Shown: positions 1 through 8,407, numbered from the stretch's first letter. The stretch is DNA of 38,732 bases from Candidatus Staskawiczbacteria bacterium RIFOXYD1_FULL_32_13 (GCA_001820485.1 MHPU01000020.1:11589-50320), one strand, 5' to 3'. A program made the numbers and translations. The notes: a model not told the origin generated them from the sequence alone.

Positions 1-1660
1 GTAAAACAATCGCTCTAAACTTTGTGATATAAGCTTTAACATCATCTCCTGGTTTTGGACTACAACATTTAGCAATGTTTATAAGCATTCCTTTTTGACC
101 TGCAATAAAAATATGTTGTGGTTTTTCTTTTATTATTTTTTGCTTTTCTTCTTTTCTTTTTTGAAACCTCTCTGTAATTTCTAATACTTTTTTTCTAATA
201 AAACTAGGAATTGGAATTTTAAATCCAGAGTTTTTTGCAGAAATAATTTTTTTAATATGACTTTTTGCCATATTTGTTTTTACAAATTTTAACCAATCTT
301 GTGATGGTTCTTTGTTTTTATTTGTTATAATTTCCACAACATCTGCATTTTCAAGCATATAAGATAATGGAACAATTTTACCTAAAATTTTAGCTGATTC
401 GCAATGATTCCCAATATCAGAATGTACAGCATATGCAAAATCAACAGGAGTTGAATCTTTTGGCAAAGAAATAATATCCCCTTTTGGCGTAAAAACAAAA
501 ACAAAATCTTCAAAAAAATCTATTTTAAATGTTTCCCAGAATTTTGGAGTTTGAGCCACCCATTCAAATTTTTTACTATCTTTCTTTAAATCTATCTTTT
601 CTTTATAGCTCCAATGAGCACAAACTCCATATTCTGCTTCTTTATGCATATCTTGAGTTCTTATTTGAATTTCAGAAATATGATCTTTATCTAAGTAAAC
701 ACTAGTATGAAGTGATCTATATCCATTAATTTTTGGTTTAGCAATATAATCATCAATCTCTTCTGATATCGGCTTAAAATATTTATGTAATATCCCTAAG
801 GCTTTATAACAATCTGAGACTTCTTGTGTTATAATTCTAATAGCTACTAAATCATGGATTCTTTCGATATCCATATCTTTTTTTAAAAGCTTTCTATAGG
901 TTGACCAATAAGATTTTGCCCTATAATTTATCTCTATAAATTTTATTCTCTCTTTTTTTAAAATTCTATTTAATTTTGGAATAAATTTTCTAATATATTT
1001 TTCCCTTTCTTCATATTTTTCTTTTGTATTATTTTGAATCCATTTATATTTGTCTCCAAACAAATAGAAAAATGAGCCATCTTCAAGTAATCTTTTTATT
1101 TCTCCAAGCCCAAGTCTATTAGCTATAGGTACAAATATTTCTAAAGTTTCCAAAGAATATATTTTTCTCTGTTCTTCTGAAAGCGAAGCTAAATGTTCCA
1201 ATCCATCTAACCTAGAAACCAACTCAATTAATAGCACCCTTAAATCACCCGCTAAAGCTATAAATGTTTTTCTTAAATTCTCAATTTTTTCCTTTGTAAA
1301 AATCTTTTTTTCTTTTAAGTTAAGATTTAAGGAAAACCTTATTTTTCTTAAATTTGAAACTTTTTTAATTAAATCTGCAACCTCTATACTAAATTTTTTG
1401 CCAATTTCTTTTAATTCTGTTTCCTGAACTAAAGATAATTTATCATCAATAGCATCGTGCAATAAAGCTGTAATTAATGTTTTTTCATCAACTTTCATTT
1501 TATCTAAAAATAAAGCAACTCTTAATGCATGTTCTATATAATTTTCTCCAGATAGTCTTTTTTTGTCCTTATAAATTTCTTTAGCAAATTCAAAAGCTTC
1601 CAAAATTAATTTTGGATTTTCTTTGCCTTTTAGTAATTTTTCGATTGACAATTCTTTCAT
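1..1660 (-). CDS. rel: RelA/SpoT-family (p)ppGpp synthetase, C-terminus cut by window edge
   Basis: Makes (and in most relatives also hydrolyses) the stringent-response alarmone (p)ppGpp. I translated 553 codons from the ATG at 1660. Order: HD hydrolase region with H68-D69 in LLHDAIDD; synthetase domain with RIHDLVAIRII near residue 265, GYRSLHT near 314 and EIQIRT; TGS domain from FVFTPKGDIIS near 384; then CCSPKPGDD near 535, the start of the conserved-cysteine domain, where the window ends. Any ACT domain lies outside. The family motif LADRLHN, which holds a metal-binding Asp of the hydrolase, reads LVSRLDG here (residues 147-153), so hydrolase activity may be lost while the synthetase motifs look intact. 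The start is separated by only 19 bp from the divergent NUDIX gene. Family assignment is firm; loss of hydrolysis is inference. Confidence 0.95.
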   Translation of the reverse strand, partial: MKELSIEKLLKGKENPKLILEAFEFAKEIYKDKKRLSGENYIEHALRVALFLDKMKVDEKTLITALLHDAIDDKLSLVQETELKEIGKKFSIEVADLIKKVSNLRKIRFSLNLNLKEKKIFTKEKIENLRKTFIALAGDLRVLLIELVSRLDGLEHLASLSEEQRKIYSLETLEIFVPIANRLGLGEIKRLLEDGSFFYLFGDKYKWIQNNTKEKYEEREKYIRKFIPKLNRILKKERIKFIEINYRAKSYWSTYRKLLKKDMDIERIHDLVAIRIITQEVSDCYKALGILHKYFKPISEEIDDYIAKPKINGYRSLHTSVYLDKDHISEIQIRTQDMHKEAEYGVCAHWSYKEKIDLKKDSKKFEWVAQTPKFWETFKIDFFEDFVFVFTPKGDIISLPKDSTPVDFAYAVHSDIGNHCESAKILGKIVPLSYMLENADVVEIITNKNKEPSQDWLKFVKTNMAKSHIKKIISAKNSGFKIPIPSFIRKKVLEITERFQKRKEEKQKIIKEKPQHIFIAGQKGMLINIAKCCSPKPGDDVKAYITKFRAIVL

Positions 1661-1665
1661 AAATT

Positions 1666-1671
1666 TATAAT
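1666..1671 (+). promoter_or_regulatory. -10 box giving a leaderless NUDIX mRNA
   Basis: A perfect TATAAT ends 8 bp before the ATG at 1680, so transcription should start at or within a base or two of the start codon. No convincing -35 is seen; the upstream DNA is rel coding sequence. Confidence 0.55.
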
Positions 1672-1679
1672 ATCAAAAT

Positions 1680-2186
1680 ATGAAGAAAGAAGCTAATAAA
1701 AATAAAATTGAAAGTGTTGCAGTCTGGCTAATAATAGAAAATGGCAAAAATGCCAGCAAAGTTGCCCTGCAAAAAAGAAGTGAAAAAGATGGAAAAAAAG
1801 TTCAATCATTTCCTTTTATTTGCCAGCCAACTTTTAATGGAAAATTAGAAATAGGGGAAAGCGTAGAAAATGCTATGCAAAGGGAGGCAATGGAAGAATT
1901 AGGCAAAAATTTTAAATTGCCCAATGATTTGGGTTTGTTTGACACAGCAAAGTATGAATTTAAGGGCATTCTAGCTGTAAGCTATAATTTTTACGCCAAA
2001 ATTTCAGAAAAAGATTTACAAACCATTAAATTGCATTCTGCTGCAATGTCAGAATTAGTTTTTGTTGGCAAAGATGATTTATCAAAAATAAAAACTACTG
2101 AAGACAAAAATGCAAATCCCAAAAAAGAAATTGTAATGTTTAAGGACCAATATTTGGCAATAAAAAAATTATTTTCTATACTTTAA
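1680..2186 (+). CDS. NUDIX hydrolase
   Basis: A 168-residue NUDIX-fold pyrophosphohydrolase. The signature GX5EX7REUXEEXGU is seen as GKLEIGES followed by REAMEELG, so the metal-binding Glu residues are in place. NUDIX enzymes cleave nucleoside diphosphates linked to another group; the substrate cannot be read from the sequence. The N-terminal strand region and the mid-protein segment SFPFICQPTF fit a single-domain cytosolic enzyme of usual length. It stands alone on the plus strand between divergent rel and convergent topA (2-bp gap). No Shine-Dalgarno is present and the -10 box suggests a leaderless transcript. Family firm, substrate unknown. Confidence 0.9.
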   Translation: MKKEANKNKIESVAVWLIIENGKNASKVALQKRSEKDGKKVQSFPFICQPTFNGKLEIGESVENAMQREAMEELGKNFKLPNDLGLFDTAKYEFKGILAVSYNFYAKISEKDLQTIKLHSAAMSELVFVGKDDLSKIKTTEDKNANPKKEIVMFKDQYLAIKKLFSIL

Positions 2187-2188
2187 TA

Positions 2189-4372
2189 TCATGTTTTAAA
2201 ATCACATTCTTTAGAAGAGCATTTGATAATGCCTTTTTTTGTTTCTACGAGAATTGATTTACATTTAGGACAAAAATCTGATTTACCATCTTTATTAATA
2301 AATGGCTTGTCCCAAACTGCAAAATCACATTTTGGATAAATACTACAACCATAAAATATTTTGCCACGTTTTGATTTTTTAAAAATAATTTGTCCTTCTT
2401 TACATTTTGGACAATCAATATTAAGACTTTTTACTTCTTTAGATTCTTTAGTTTCTAAAGATTCTGTATGTTTACATTCTGGGAAACCAGTACAAGCATA
2501 AAATCTACCAAATCTCCCCAATTTTTCTACCATAGGTTTTGCACACTCAGGGCAAATTTTATCTGTAGCAACATCTGTATTTTCTTTTTTAACTTCTTTA
2601 TATTTTTCTTCTAACTTTTTTGCAAAAGGTATATAAAAATCTTTTAAAGTTTTTTGCCAAGTATCTTTGCCTTCTGCAACTTCATCAAGCTCTTTTTCCA
2701 TTTTAGCTGTAAAATCAACATCTACAATTTCAGGAAAGTTTTCCATTAAAACATTATTTACCAAAACTCCCATTTCAGTTGGAAAAAATCTTTTTTGGTC
2801 ATTTTTATTTATATAGTTTCTAGTTTGTATTGTACTTAAAGTTGGGGCATAAGTTGAGGGCCTACCAATTCCAAATTTTTCAAGAGCTTTAATTAAGCTT
2901 GCTTCATTGAATCTTGGCGGTGGCTCTGTAAAATGCTGACTCGATTCAATTTTTACCAAATCAAGCTTTTCTTTTTCTTGCAAAACAGGAAGATCCGCCT
3001 CGCTAAACTTTGTAGGATAAACTTTGAGAAAACCATCAAACTTTAAAACTTGCCCCGACGCCCGAAAAGTATATTCACCGTCATTGCGAGGAGCTGGCGA
3101 CGAAGCAATCCCAGAGGTTGAGATTGCTTCGCTTCGCTCGCAATGACGAGAAGCAACAATATCCACGGTTGTAGCATCAAATATAGCAGAGCTCATTTGA
3201 CAAGCCACAAATCTTTGCCAAATTAAAGTATAAAGCTTTAATTGCTTTGCATCTATACCTCCCAATGATTCTGGAGTTATGACTGGGCGGGTAGGTCTTA
3301 TAGCTTCATGAGCTTCCTGTGCATTTTCCTTAGCTTTAAATTTTCTAAAATTATAATAATTTTCTCCAAATTTTTCTGTAATAAATTTTTTACTAGCTTC
3401 CAAAGACGTTTCTGAAAGATTTAAAGAATCTGTTCGGTGATAAGTAATATGCCCCTGTTCATAAAGTTTTTGAGCTAATTGCATTGTAAATTTTGCAGAA
3501 AAACCAAATTTATTTGAAGCTGTTTGTTGAAGCGTACTAGTTGTAAATGGAGCAAATGGATTTTTTTTAGTCTCTTTTTTTTCAACTTTTCCTATTATAT
3601 AATCTGAATTTTCTAAATCTTTTAAAATTTCATCTGCTTCTATTTGGTTTTTAATATCTAACTTTTCTATAGGTTTCCCATCTTTTTTTACCAAAGTCGC
3701 CACAAATTTCTCGTTGTCATTCCCGTGCAAACGGGAATCCAGAGTTAATTTTGCATTCTCTGGATACCCGCTTTCGCGAGTATGACACTTACAAAGTTCT
3801 GCTTGAACAGTCCAATATTCATCGGGCTTAAAAGCTTTAATTTCGTTTTCTCTATCTACAACAAGTCTAACTGCTACAGATTGAACTCTGCCTGCTGACA
3901 AACCTCTTGAAATCTTTTTCCACAAAAAAGGCGAAAGCTTATACCCAACTAATCTATCTAAAATTCTTCTTGATTGTTGAGAATTAACCAAAGCAATATC
4001 AATTTTTCTTGGATGTAAAATTGCTTCATTAATTGCATCTTCTGTAATTTCATGAAAAACAATTCTTTTTGGATCTTTTAATTTTAATGCTTCTGCTAAA
4101 TGCCAAGAAATTGCTTCTCCTTCGCGGTCTTCATCAGTAGCTAAAATAGTTTCTTCTGCTTTTGCTGATTCTTTTTTAAGCAAAGTTAAATTCTTTTTAG
4201 CTTTTGTTGGAATAATATATTTTGGCTCAAAATTATTTTCAACATCTACCCCAATCTCAGATTTTGGTAAATCTCTTACATGCCCCATAGAGGCTAAAAC
4301 TTTATAATCTTTACCCAAAAATGATTGAATATTTCTTCCTTTTGCAGGAGACTCAACTATAACTAATTTCAT
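2189..4372 (-). CDS. topA: DNA topoisomerase I (type IA) with two palindromic-repeat insertions
   Basis: Relaxes negative supercoils by transient single-strand cleavage. The 727-residue protein has an N-terminal TOPRIM domain (KLVIVESPAKG, ATDEDREGEAISWHL), the active-site tyrosine Y311 in ITYHRTDS, and three C-terminal zinc-finger units (CPECAKPM..., CPKCKEGQ..., CPKCKSIL...). Two stretches have no counterpart in the E. coli enzyme as I recall it: residues about 196-219 and 409-431. Both are translations of dispersed palindromic DNA elements (3716-3786 and 3080-3147) read through in frame, and both fall in loops between strands, before GAPF/STLQQ and before the FDG strand. All catalytic motifs are intact, so the gene is probably functional. 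It ends in TGA, which argues against UGA recoding. No Shine-Dalgarno. Confidence 0.97.
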   Translation of the reverse strand: MKLVIVESPAKGRNIQSFLGKDYKVLASMGHVRDLPKSEIGVDVENNFEPKYIIPTKAKKNLTLLKKESAKAEETILATDEDREGEAISWHLAEALKLKDPKRIVFHEITEDAINEAILHPRKIDIALVNSQQSRRILDRLVGYKLSPFLWKKISRGLSAGRVQSVAVRLVVDRENEIKAFKPDEYWTVQAELCKCHTRESGYPENAKLTLDSRLHGNDNEKFVATLVKKDGKPIEKLDIKNQIEADEILKDLENSDYIIGKVEKKETKKNPFAPFTTSTLQQTASNKFGFSAKFTMQLAQKLYEQGHITYHRTDSLNLSETSLEASKKFITEKFGENYYNFRKFKAKENAQEAHEAIRPTRPVITPESLGGIDAKQLKLYTLIWQRFVACQMSSAIFDATTVDIVASRHCERSEAISTSGIASSPAPRNDGEYTFRASGQVLKFDGFLKVYPTKFSEADLPVLQEKEKLDLVKIESSQHFTEPPPRFNEASLIKALEKFGIGRPSTYAPTLSTIQTRNYINKNDQKRFFPTEMGVLVNNVLMENFPEIVDVDFTAKMEKELDEVAEGKDTWQKTLKDFYIPFAKKLEEKYKEVKKENTDVATDKICPECAKPMVEKLGRFGRFYACTGFPECKHTESLETKESKEVKSLNIDCPKCKEGQIIFKKSKRGKIFYGCSIYPKCDFAVWDKPFINKDGKSDFCPKCKSILVETKKGIIKCSSKECDFKT
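3080..3147. repeat. Palindromic element, family A, inside topA
   Basis: 68 bp bounded by GTCATTGCGAG and its exact reverse complement CTCGCAATGAC, with internal inverted segments (GAAGCAATC / GATTGCTTC). A longer relative lies in rsmA at 21172-21280. Read in the topA frame it encodes about 23 extra residues (RHCERSEAIS... to ...RNDG). Confidence 0.9.
3716..3786. repeat. Palindromic element, family B, inside topA
   Basis: 71 bp of the form GTCATTCCC-N8-GGGAATCCAGAG ... CTCTGGAT-ACCCGC ... GAC. Related copies lie at 9127-9198, 16446-16529 and 38305-38376. In the topA frame it adds residues including TRESGYPE and LDSRLHGND. Confidence 0.9.
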
Positions 4373-4468
4373 AATTTTATTTTTAAATTTTAAATTTTGC
4401 CTTTTGAATTTGCTTTACTATATCATACAATTTTAAAAGCACCAAAAAAAACTCCTATCTTAAAAAAC

Positions 4469-4506
4469 AAAAATCCGCTTTAAATAAATCAAATAAGCGG
4501 ATTTTT
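4469..4506 (-). terminator. Intrinsic terminator of the 4618-5064 NUDIX gene
   Basis: Stem AAAAATCCGCTT / AAGCGGATTTTT around a 14-nt loop, followed on the minus strand by a T-rich run (TTTTTGTTTTTT). Confidence 0.8.
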
Positions 4507-4515
4507 ATTTTTCGC

Positions 4516-4541
4516 ATTCGCTCAGACCCGTGTGAGCGAAT
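4516..4541. repeat. 26-bp dyad, copy 1 (ATTCGCTCA-N8-TGAGCGAAT)
   Basis: Arms ATTCGCTCA and TGAGCGAAT around 8 nt. The same dyad, in inverted orientation with one loop difference, occurs at 6220-6245. Each sits between a minus-strand stop codon and that gene's terminator. Confidence 0.75.
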
Positions 4542-4617
4542 AGCCTTATTTAGTATTTTGCATTGAAAACTCTCTAAGTGCCTGCAAATCCTGTTTTTTA
4601 TATTTTTGCTATTTATT

Positions 4618-5064
4618 TTACCAACCAAACTCACTATAAATAATGTTATTTTTAATATTTTCTAGAGCTGTTTTAATATACAGGATTATATTTTCTGGCA
4701 AATTAGACACATCAAACCATTTTAAATCATCACATTTATTTGGCTCTTTATTTTCAATATTTCCTTGCCACTTTTTACAAATAATAAAAGCATCTATCCA
4801 TTCATTATCTTTTGGTTCTTTTGTTATTCTATTCATTAAGTGAGCCATTTTTAAATCTTCTGATTTAATCGTTATTCCAATCTCTTCACTAGCTTCTCTG
4901 ATAACGCATTTACTAAATGACTCTCCCTTGTCTACTTTGCCTGCAACCATCATATATTTTCCATCTTCATAACCAGTATTAAATCTCCTTTGTAGCAAAA
5001 TTTTATTATCTTTTATCAAAACTAAATATGACGCTGGCACAATTTTATGTTTTTCATTTATCAT
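4618..5064 (-). CDS. MutT-like NUDIX hydrolase
   Basis: A 148-residue NUDIX protein with the box GKVDKGES followed by REASEEIGI, which keeps every signature position. The N-terminus (ASYLVLIKDNKILLQRR) and the C-terminal DDLKWFDVSNLP resemble the MutT-like subgroup of small nucleotide-sanitising pyrophosphohydrolases, but the substrate is not readable. The ATG at 5064 has no Shine-Dalgarno. It lies 15 bp downstream of the 5080-5526 gene on the same strand, probably cotranscribed from the promoter at 5551-5578, and is followed by a clear terminator at 4469-4506. It is the second NUDIX gene within 3.5 kb but not a close copy of the first. Confidence 0.9.
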   Translation of the reverse strand: MINEKHKIVPASYLVLIKDNKILLQRRFNTGYEDGKYMMVAGKVDKGESFSKCVIREASEEIGITIKSEDLKMAHLMNRITKEPKDNEWIDAFIICKKWQGNIENKEPNKCDDLKWFDVSNLPENIILYIKTALENIKNNIIYSEFGW

Positions 5065-5079
5065 AAATTTATTTTTAAT

Positions 5080-5526
5080 TTAATTATTTTTTACTCCTTT
5101 AATATTAATATCCTCTTCATATAGATCCGCACTGTTTAAAATATCATTACGCATAGATATAACAAATTGTTTATAAATAATATTTCTTTCATTTTTTGCT
5201 TCTTCCGTTTCTGATGTAGAAGTTTTAGCCATTGCTTCCAATAATTTATTAAAATTCCTAACGACATCAACAGATCCCCAAATTTGTATTTTTCTATAAT
5301 ATTCTAGTAATTTATCTGTATATTTATTTGATTCTTCTTCATTAACAGTATCAAAAAATTTTGATAGTATTTCATGAACATTTACATATGCATCTCTTCT
5401 ATATTCCATCATTCTAATATGCCTGTCTAAATTTTTATTTGACAAATAATTAACAAGACCTCCTGCTATTGCACCAATTATTCCACTAGGAACTACAATT
5501 AAAATAATAATTTGTAAAATATCCAT
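5080..5526 (-). CDS. Hypothetical protein with one N-terminal membrane helix
   Basis: 148 residues, not recognised. Residues about 3-28 (ILQIIILIVVPSGIIGAIAG) form one hydrophobic helix; the rest is charged and probably helical (NLDRHIRMMEYRRDAYVNV and onward) and should face the cytoplasm if the N-terminus is outside. A short hydrophobic anchor plus a helical domain is common in small uncharacterised proteins and does not point to a function. It begins a two-gene unit with the downstream NUDIX gene. The start has a short leader without Shine-Dalgarno behind a TTGACT-16-TAAGAT promoter that is almost duplicated 480 bp upstream. Confidence 0.75.
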   Translation of the reverse strand: MDILQIIILIVVPSGIIGAIAGGLVNYLSNKNLDRHIRMMEYRRDAYVNVHEILSKFFDTVNEEESNKYTDKLLEYYRKIQIWGSVDVVRNFNKLLEAMAKTSTSETEEAKNERNIIYKQFVISMRNDILNSADLYEEDINIKGVKNN

Positions 5527-5543
5527 AAATTTATTTTTAATTA

Positions 5544-5579
5544 TTATTTTATCTTACACCTTGAAGTTTTTTAGTCAAC
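5544..5579 (-). promoter_or_regulatory. Promoter repeat, copy B, for the 5526 gene
   Basis: On the minus strand: TTGACT (5573-5578), 16-bp spacer, TAAGAT (5551-5556), about 18 bp before the gene's leader ends in ATG. 34 of 36 positions match copy A at 6020-6055. Confidence 0.7.
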
Positions 5580-5607
5580 AACAATACAGCAAAATAAATA
5601 AAAAAAT

Positions 5608-5636
5608 CCGTACTGGTGCGAGAGCCGCCAGTACGG
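5608..5636 (-). terminator. Terminator of the 5663-5968 gene
   Basis: Perfect 9-bp stem CCGTACTGG / CCAGTACGG with an 11-nt loop, followed on the minus strand by ATTTTTTTATTT. Confidence 0.85.
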
Positions 5637-5662
5637 TTTGAATTTTCGCGCTAAAACGCCGA

Positions 5663-5968
5663 CTATTGGTGAGCTCGGCGATATGCACGCTGAGCGTCTT
5701 CAGCCTCAAGCTCCCTTATTTCAGCAATCTTACGACGACGCGCATTATCGTCAAGATACTGACGCAACCTTTTTTTGCCCATCGAAAGCATCGCGAAATG
5801 ATCGAGATCGAGCGATGGATGAGAAACATCTTTTCTGATCCATAGACGGTACCACCACAACTTGATACCTGCGTTCCAAATCAAGCAACGAAGCTCGTGA
5901 AGCTTTTCACGCAACCCCCAACGAAAGAACAAAACCGTGTAATTCCACCACTTTCGCCAACTTTTCAT
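5663..5968 (-). CDS. GC-richer orphan gene, small basic Trp-rich protein
   Basis: 101 residues, not recognised. The N-terminal half is rich in Trp and Arg (MKSWRKWWNYTVLFFRWGL, WNAGIKLWWYRLWIRK) and could be amphipathic and membrane-associated; the C-terminal half is charged and helical (RLRQYLDDNARRRKIAEIR). It has a strong AAGGAG eight bases from the ATG, its own promoter (copy A), and its own terminator, so it is a self-contained transcription unit. Its base composition is clearly more GC-rich than its neighbours, most of which lack Shine-Dalgarno sequences. It sits between two copies of the same 36-bp promoter, which suggests insertion with duplication. Likely real; function unknown. Confidence 0.7.
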   Translation of the reverse strand: MKSWRKWWNYTVLFFRWGLREKLHELRCLIWNAGIKLWWYRLWIRKDVSHPSLDLDHFAMLSMGKKRLRQYLDDNARRRKIAEIRELEAEDAQRAYRRAHQ

Positions 5969-6019
5969 GATGTTTTCTCCTTATCAAGCGGATTTAATCA
6001 ACACAATCATTTACACAGA

Positions 6020-6055
6020 TTATTTTATATTACACCTTGAAAGTTTTTAGTCAAC
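6020..6055 (-). promoter_or_regulatory. Promoter repeat, copy A, for the 5663-5968 gene
   Basis: TTGACT (6049-6054), 16-bp spacer, TAATAT (6027-6032) on the minus strand, giving a leader of about 50 nt that carries the AAGGAG. The 36-bp block is nearly identical to 5544-5579. Confidence 0.7.
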
Positions 6056-6170
6056 TCTTTACTATTTGGGCAATATAGCATCATAAATAACAAAAATATT
6101 AGAGTTATTATGATTGTAATAAATATAAAACAACCTGTATAGTGAAGAGTCAACTACAAAAACTACAACC

Positions 6171-6209
6171 AAAAATCCGTCCTAAGCGAAGTTAAATGGA
6201 CGGATTTTT
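6171..6209 (-). terminator. Terminator of the pyrophosphatase gene
   Basis: 12-bp stem AAAAATCCGTCC / GGACGGATTTTT with a 15-nt loop, followed on the minus strand by a short T-rich tail. The 5' flank on the plus strand is A-rich, so it may work in both directions. The stretch 6056-6170 upstream of it shows no gene. Confidence 0.8.
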
Positions 6210-6219
6210 GTTTTTTTGT

Positions 6220-6245
6220 ATTCGCTCACACAGGTCTGAGCGAAT
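6220..6245. repeat. 26-bp dyad, copy 2 (ATTCGCTCA-N8-TGAGCGAAT)
   Basis: Arms identical to those at 4516-4541, with the loop reverse-complemented and one base changed. It lies between the pyrophosphatase stop and the terminator. Confidence 0.75.
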
Positions 6246-6256
6246 TGATTTATAAT

Positions 6257-8287
6257 TTAAATAATAAAAGCGACAATAAGCAAGGCTACAATGTTAAGCA
6301 CTTTAATCATTGGATTTATAGCTGGACCTGCGGTGTCTTTATAAGGGTCACCAACAGTATCTCCTGTAACTGCAGCTTGATGAGCAAAACTTCCTTTGCC
6401 TCCATAATTACCTTCTTCAATATATTTTTTAGCATTGTCCCAAGCAGCTCCGCCAGTTGTCATAGAAATACCCACAAAAATTCCTGTAACAATTGAACCA
6501 ATTAAAAGCCCTCCCAAAGCTTGAGGCCCTAAAATAAATCCTACTAAAACTGGAACCACTACTGGGATTAAAGCTGGAAGTAGCATTTCTTTAATAGCAG
6601 CTTTAGTAACAATATCAACACATTTGCCATATTCTGGTTTTGCTGTACCTTCCATCAAACCTTTTATTTCTCTAAATTGTCTTCTAATCTCTTCTACAAC
6701 TTTACCTGCTGTTTTACCTACTGCTTGCATTAAAAATGATGCAAATAAATATGGCAAAAGTCCCCCAATCAACAAACCTGCAATTACCATTGGATCATCT
6801 AAAATAAATCCCGGTCCTTTATTAAGCGATAATTCAGTAACTTTTTGCGAATATGCAGAAAACAACACCAAAGCAGCAAGTCCAGCTGAAGCAATCGCAT
6901 AACCTTTTGTTACAGATTTTGTTGTATTTCCAACTGAGTCTAAAGCATCTGTAATTTTTCTTGTTTCTTGTGGCATATCAGACATTTCGGCAATTCCGCC
7001 AGCATTGTCTGTGATTGGGCCATAAGCATCAACTCCTACAATAATTCCTGCAACTGAAAGCATTGCCATAACTGCCAAAGCCACTCCATAAATACCAGCA
7101 AGCCAAAAACTTACAATTGTAGCTAAAGCAATTAAAATTACAGGATAAGCAGTTGATTGCATCCCAATAGCAATACCTTTAATTATATTTGTTGCATGTC
7201 CTGTTTCAGATGCTTTTGCTAAACTTCTTACAGGACTGTATTTTTTTGAAGTATAATATTCTGTGATTACAAACATTAAAGCAGCTACAACAAGGCCAAC
7301 TAGTGTGGATAAATATAAATTCATTACAGAAACATTTTGTCCTGCCATTGTGTTAGATATTAAAGGATAAAATCCAATTGCTGATAAAACAATTGAAACT
7401 GCTACTCCTTTATACATAGCTCCCATAATATTTTGAGTTTTGCCAAGCTTTACAAAAAAGCTTCCAATTATAGAAGTTAAAATTGAAACTGTTCCAATAA
7501 ATAATGGCAGTAAAATAAATTGTGTTTTTCCTGCAAAAAGCAAAGACCCCAAAATCATAGCAGCTACTGTTGTTACAGAATATGTTTCAAAAATATCAGC
7601 TGCCATTCCAGCACAGTCTCCAACATTATCTCCAACTTGATCAGCTATAACTCCCGGATTTCTTGGATCATCTTCTGGAATATTTTTTTCAACCTTGCCT
7701 ACTAAGTCAGCTCCTACATCTGCAGCTTTAGTATAAATACCTCCACCAATTCTAGCAAATACAGAAATTAAGCTAGCTCCAAATCCCAAAGCAATTAAAT
7801 ATTCTAAAGAGAATAAACTTTTTGATGTTACAAAATAAACGCAAGAAACAGCTAAGAGTCCAAATGATACAACCAAAAGTCCTGTTACCAAGCCACCTTT
7901 AAATGCTAAGTCTAAAGCAACCCCCATTCCTTTTCTTGCAGATTCAGCAACTCTTGTATTAGCTTGTGTTGAAATTAACATTCCTACAAAGCCAGAAAGT
8001 CCAGATAAAAATGCTCCAATTAAAAATGATAAAGCCATCCCAAATCCTACCCAAGCCCCTGATTGAAAACCAAAAAATATCCAAATTGCAAAAAACAAAA
8101 CAACAGCTACCATACCTATTGTTTTATATTGTCTTTTTAAATAAGACATTGCTCCTTCTTGAACTGCTTTTGTAATTTCAATAGCTTTGCCTTTAGCTAC
8201 TGGCATTTTATTTATTTTAGTTACCAAATAAAATACAAACGCAATTGCAAATAACGACACAATTATTGGCGAATATAGCAAAAACAT
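6257..8287 (-). CDS. hppA: Membrane-bound ion-pumping pyrophosphatase
   Basis: Couples hydrolysis of pyrophosphate to ion transport across the cytoplasmic membrane. 676 residues with about 15-16 hydrophobic helices. The substrate-site motif [13 protein letters not shown] followed by [16 protein letters not shown] is complete, as is the later cluster [17 protein letters not shown] and the C-terminal [20 protein letters not shown]. The K+-specificity motif reads [10 protein letters not shown]: Lys and Thr at the diagnostic positions are typical of K+-independent enzymes, which are mostly proton pumps, whereas K+-dependent ones carry Ala there. Monocistronic, with a terminator at 6171-6209 and an AT-rich palindromic repeat in its upstream region. 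In a reduced genome this enzyme would recover energy from biosynthetic pyrophosphate. Ion identity is inferred from the motif. Confidence 0.96.
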   Translation of the reverse strand: MFLLYSPIIVSLFAIAFVFYLVTKINKMPVAKGKAIEITKAVQEGAMSYLKRQYKTIGMVAVVLFFAIWIFFGFQSGAWVGFGMALSFLIGAFLSGLSGFVGMLISTQANTRVAESARKGMGVALDLAFKGGLVTGLLVVSFGLLAVSCVYFVTSKSLFSLEYLIALGFGASLISVFARIGGGIYTKAADVGADLVGKVEKNIPEDDPRNPGVIADQVGDNVGDCAGMAADIFETYSVTTVAAMILGSLLFAGKTQFILLPLFIGTVSILTSIIGSFFVKLGKTQNIMGAMYKGVAVSIVLSAIGFYPLISNTMAGQNVSVMNLYLSTLVGLVVAALMFVITEYYTSKKYSPVRSLAKASETGHATNIIKGIAIGMQSTAYPVILIALATIVSFWLAGIYGVALAVMAMLSVAGIIVGVDAYGPITDNAGGIAEMSDMPQETRKITDALDSVGNTTKSVTKGYAIASAGLAALVLFSAYSQKVTELSLNKGPGFILDDPMVIAGLLIGGLLPYLFASFLMQAVGKTAGKVVEEIRRQFREIKGLMEGTAKPEYGKCVDIVTKAAIKEMLLPALIPVVVPVLVGFILGPQALGGLLIGSIVTGIFVGISMTTGGAAWDNAKKYIEEGNYGGKGSFAHQAAVTGDTVGDPYKDTAGPAINPMIKVLNIVALLIVAFII

Positions 8288-8299
8288 AGTTTTTAAAAT

Positions 8300-8367
8300 T
8301 TCAAATTACAAGCACCAAATTACAAACAAATTATTTGTGATTTGTGATTTGTAGTTTGTGATTTTTT
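8300..8367. repeat. AT-rich imperfect palindrome, solo copy (family D)
   Basis: Left arm contains CAAATTACAAGCACCAAATT and right arm ATTTGTGATTTGTGATTTGT. It is immediately upstream of the pyrophosphatase ATG, so it would lie in that gene's leader or promoter. It is related to the terminal repeats of the S23-like element at 27301-27752 and to 10482-10553. Confidence 0.75.
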
Positions 8368-8407
8368 ATTTAATTAGTATACCCCAAAAATTATCATAGG
8401 TAAACTC

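Noticed and set aside
2189-2191. Alternative genetic code with UGA as glycine (as in Gracilibacteria/SR1)
   Set aside because: topA and other genes end in TGA at the expected family length, so the standard code fits.
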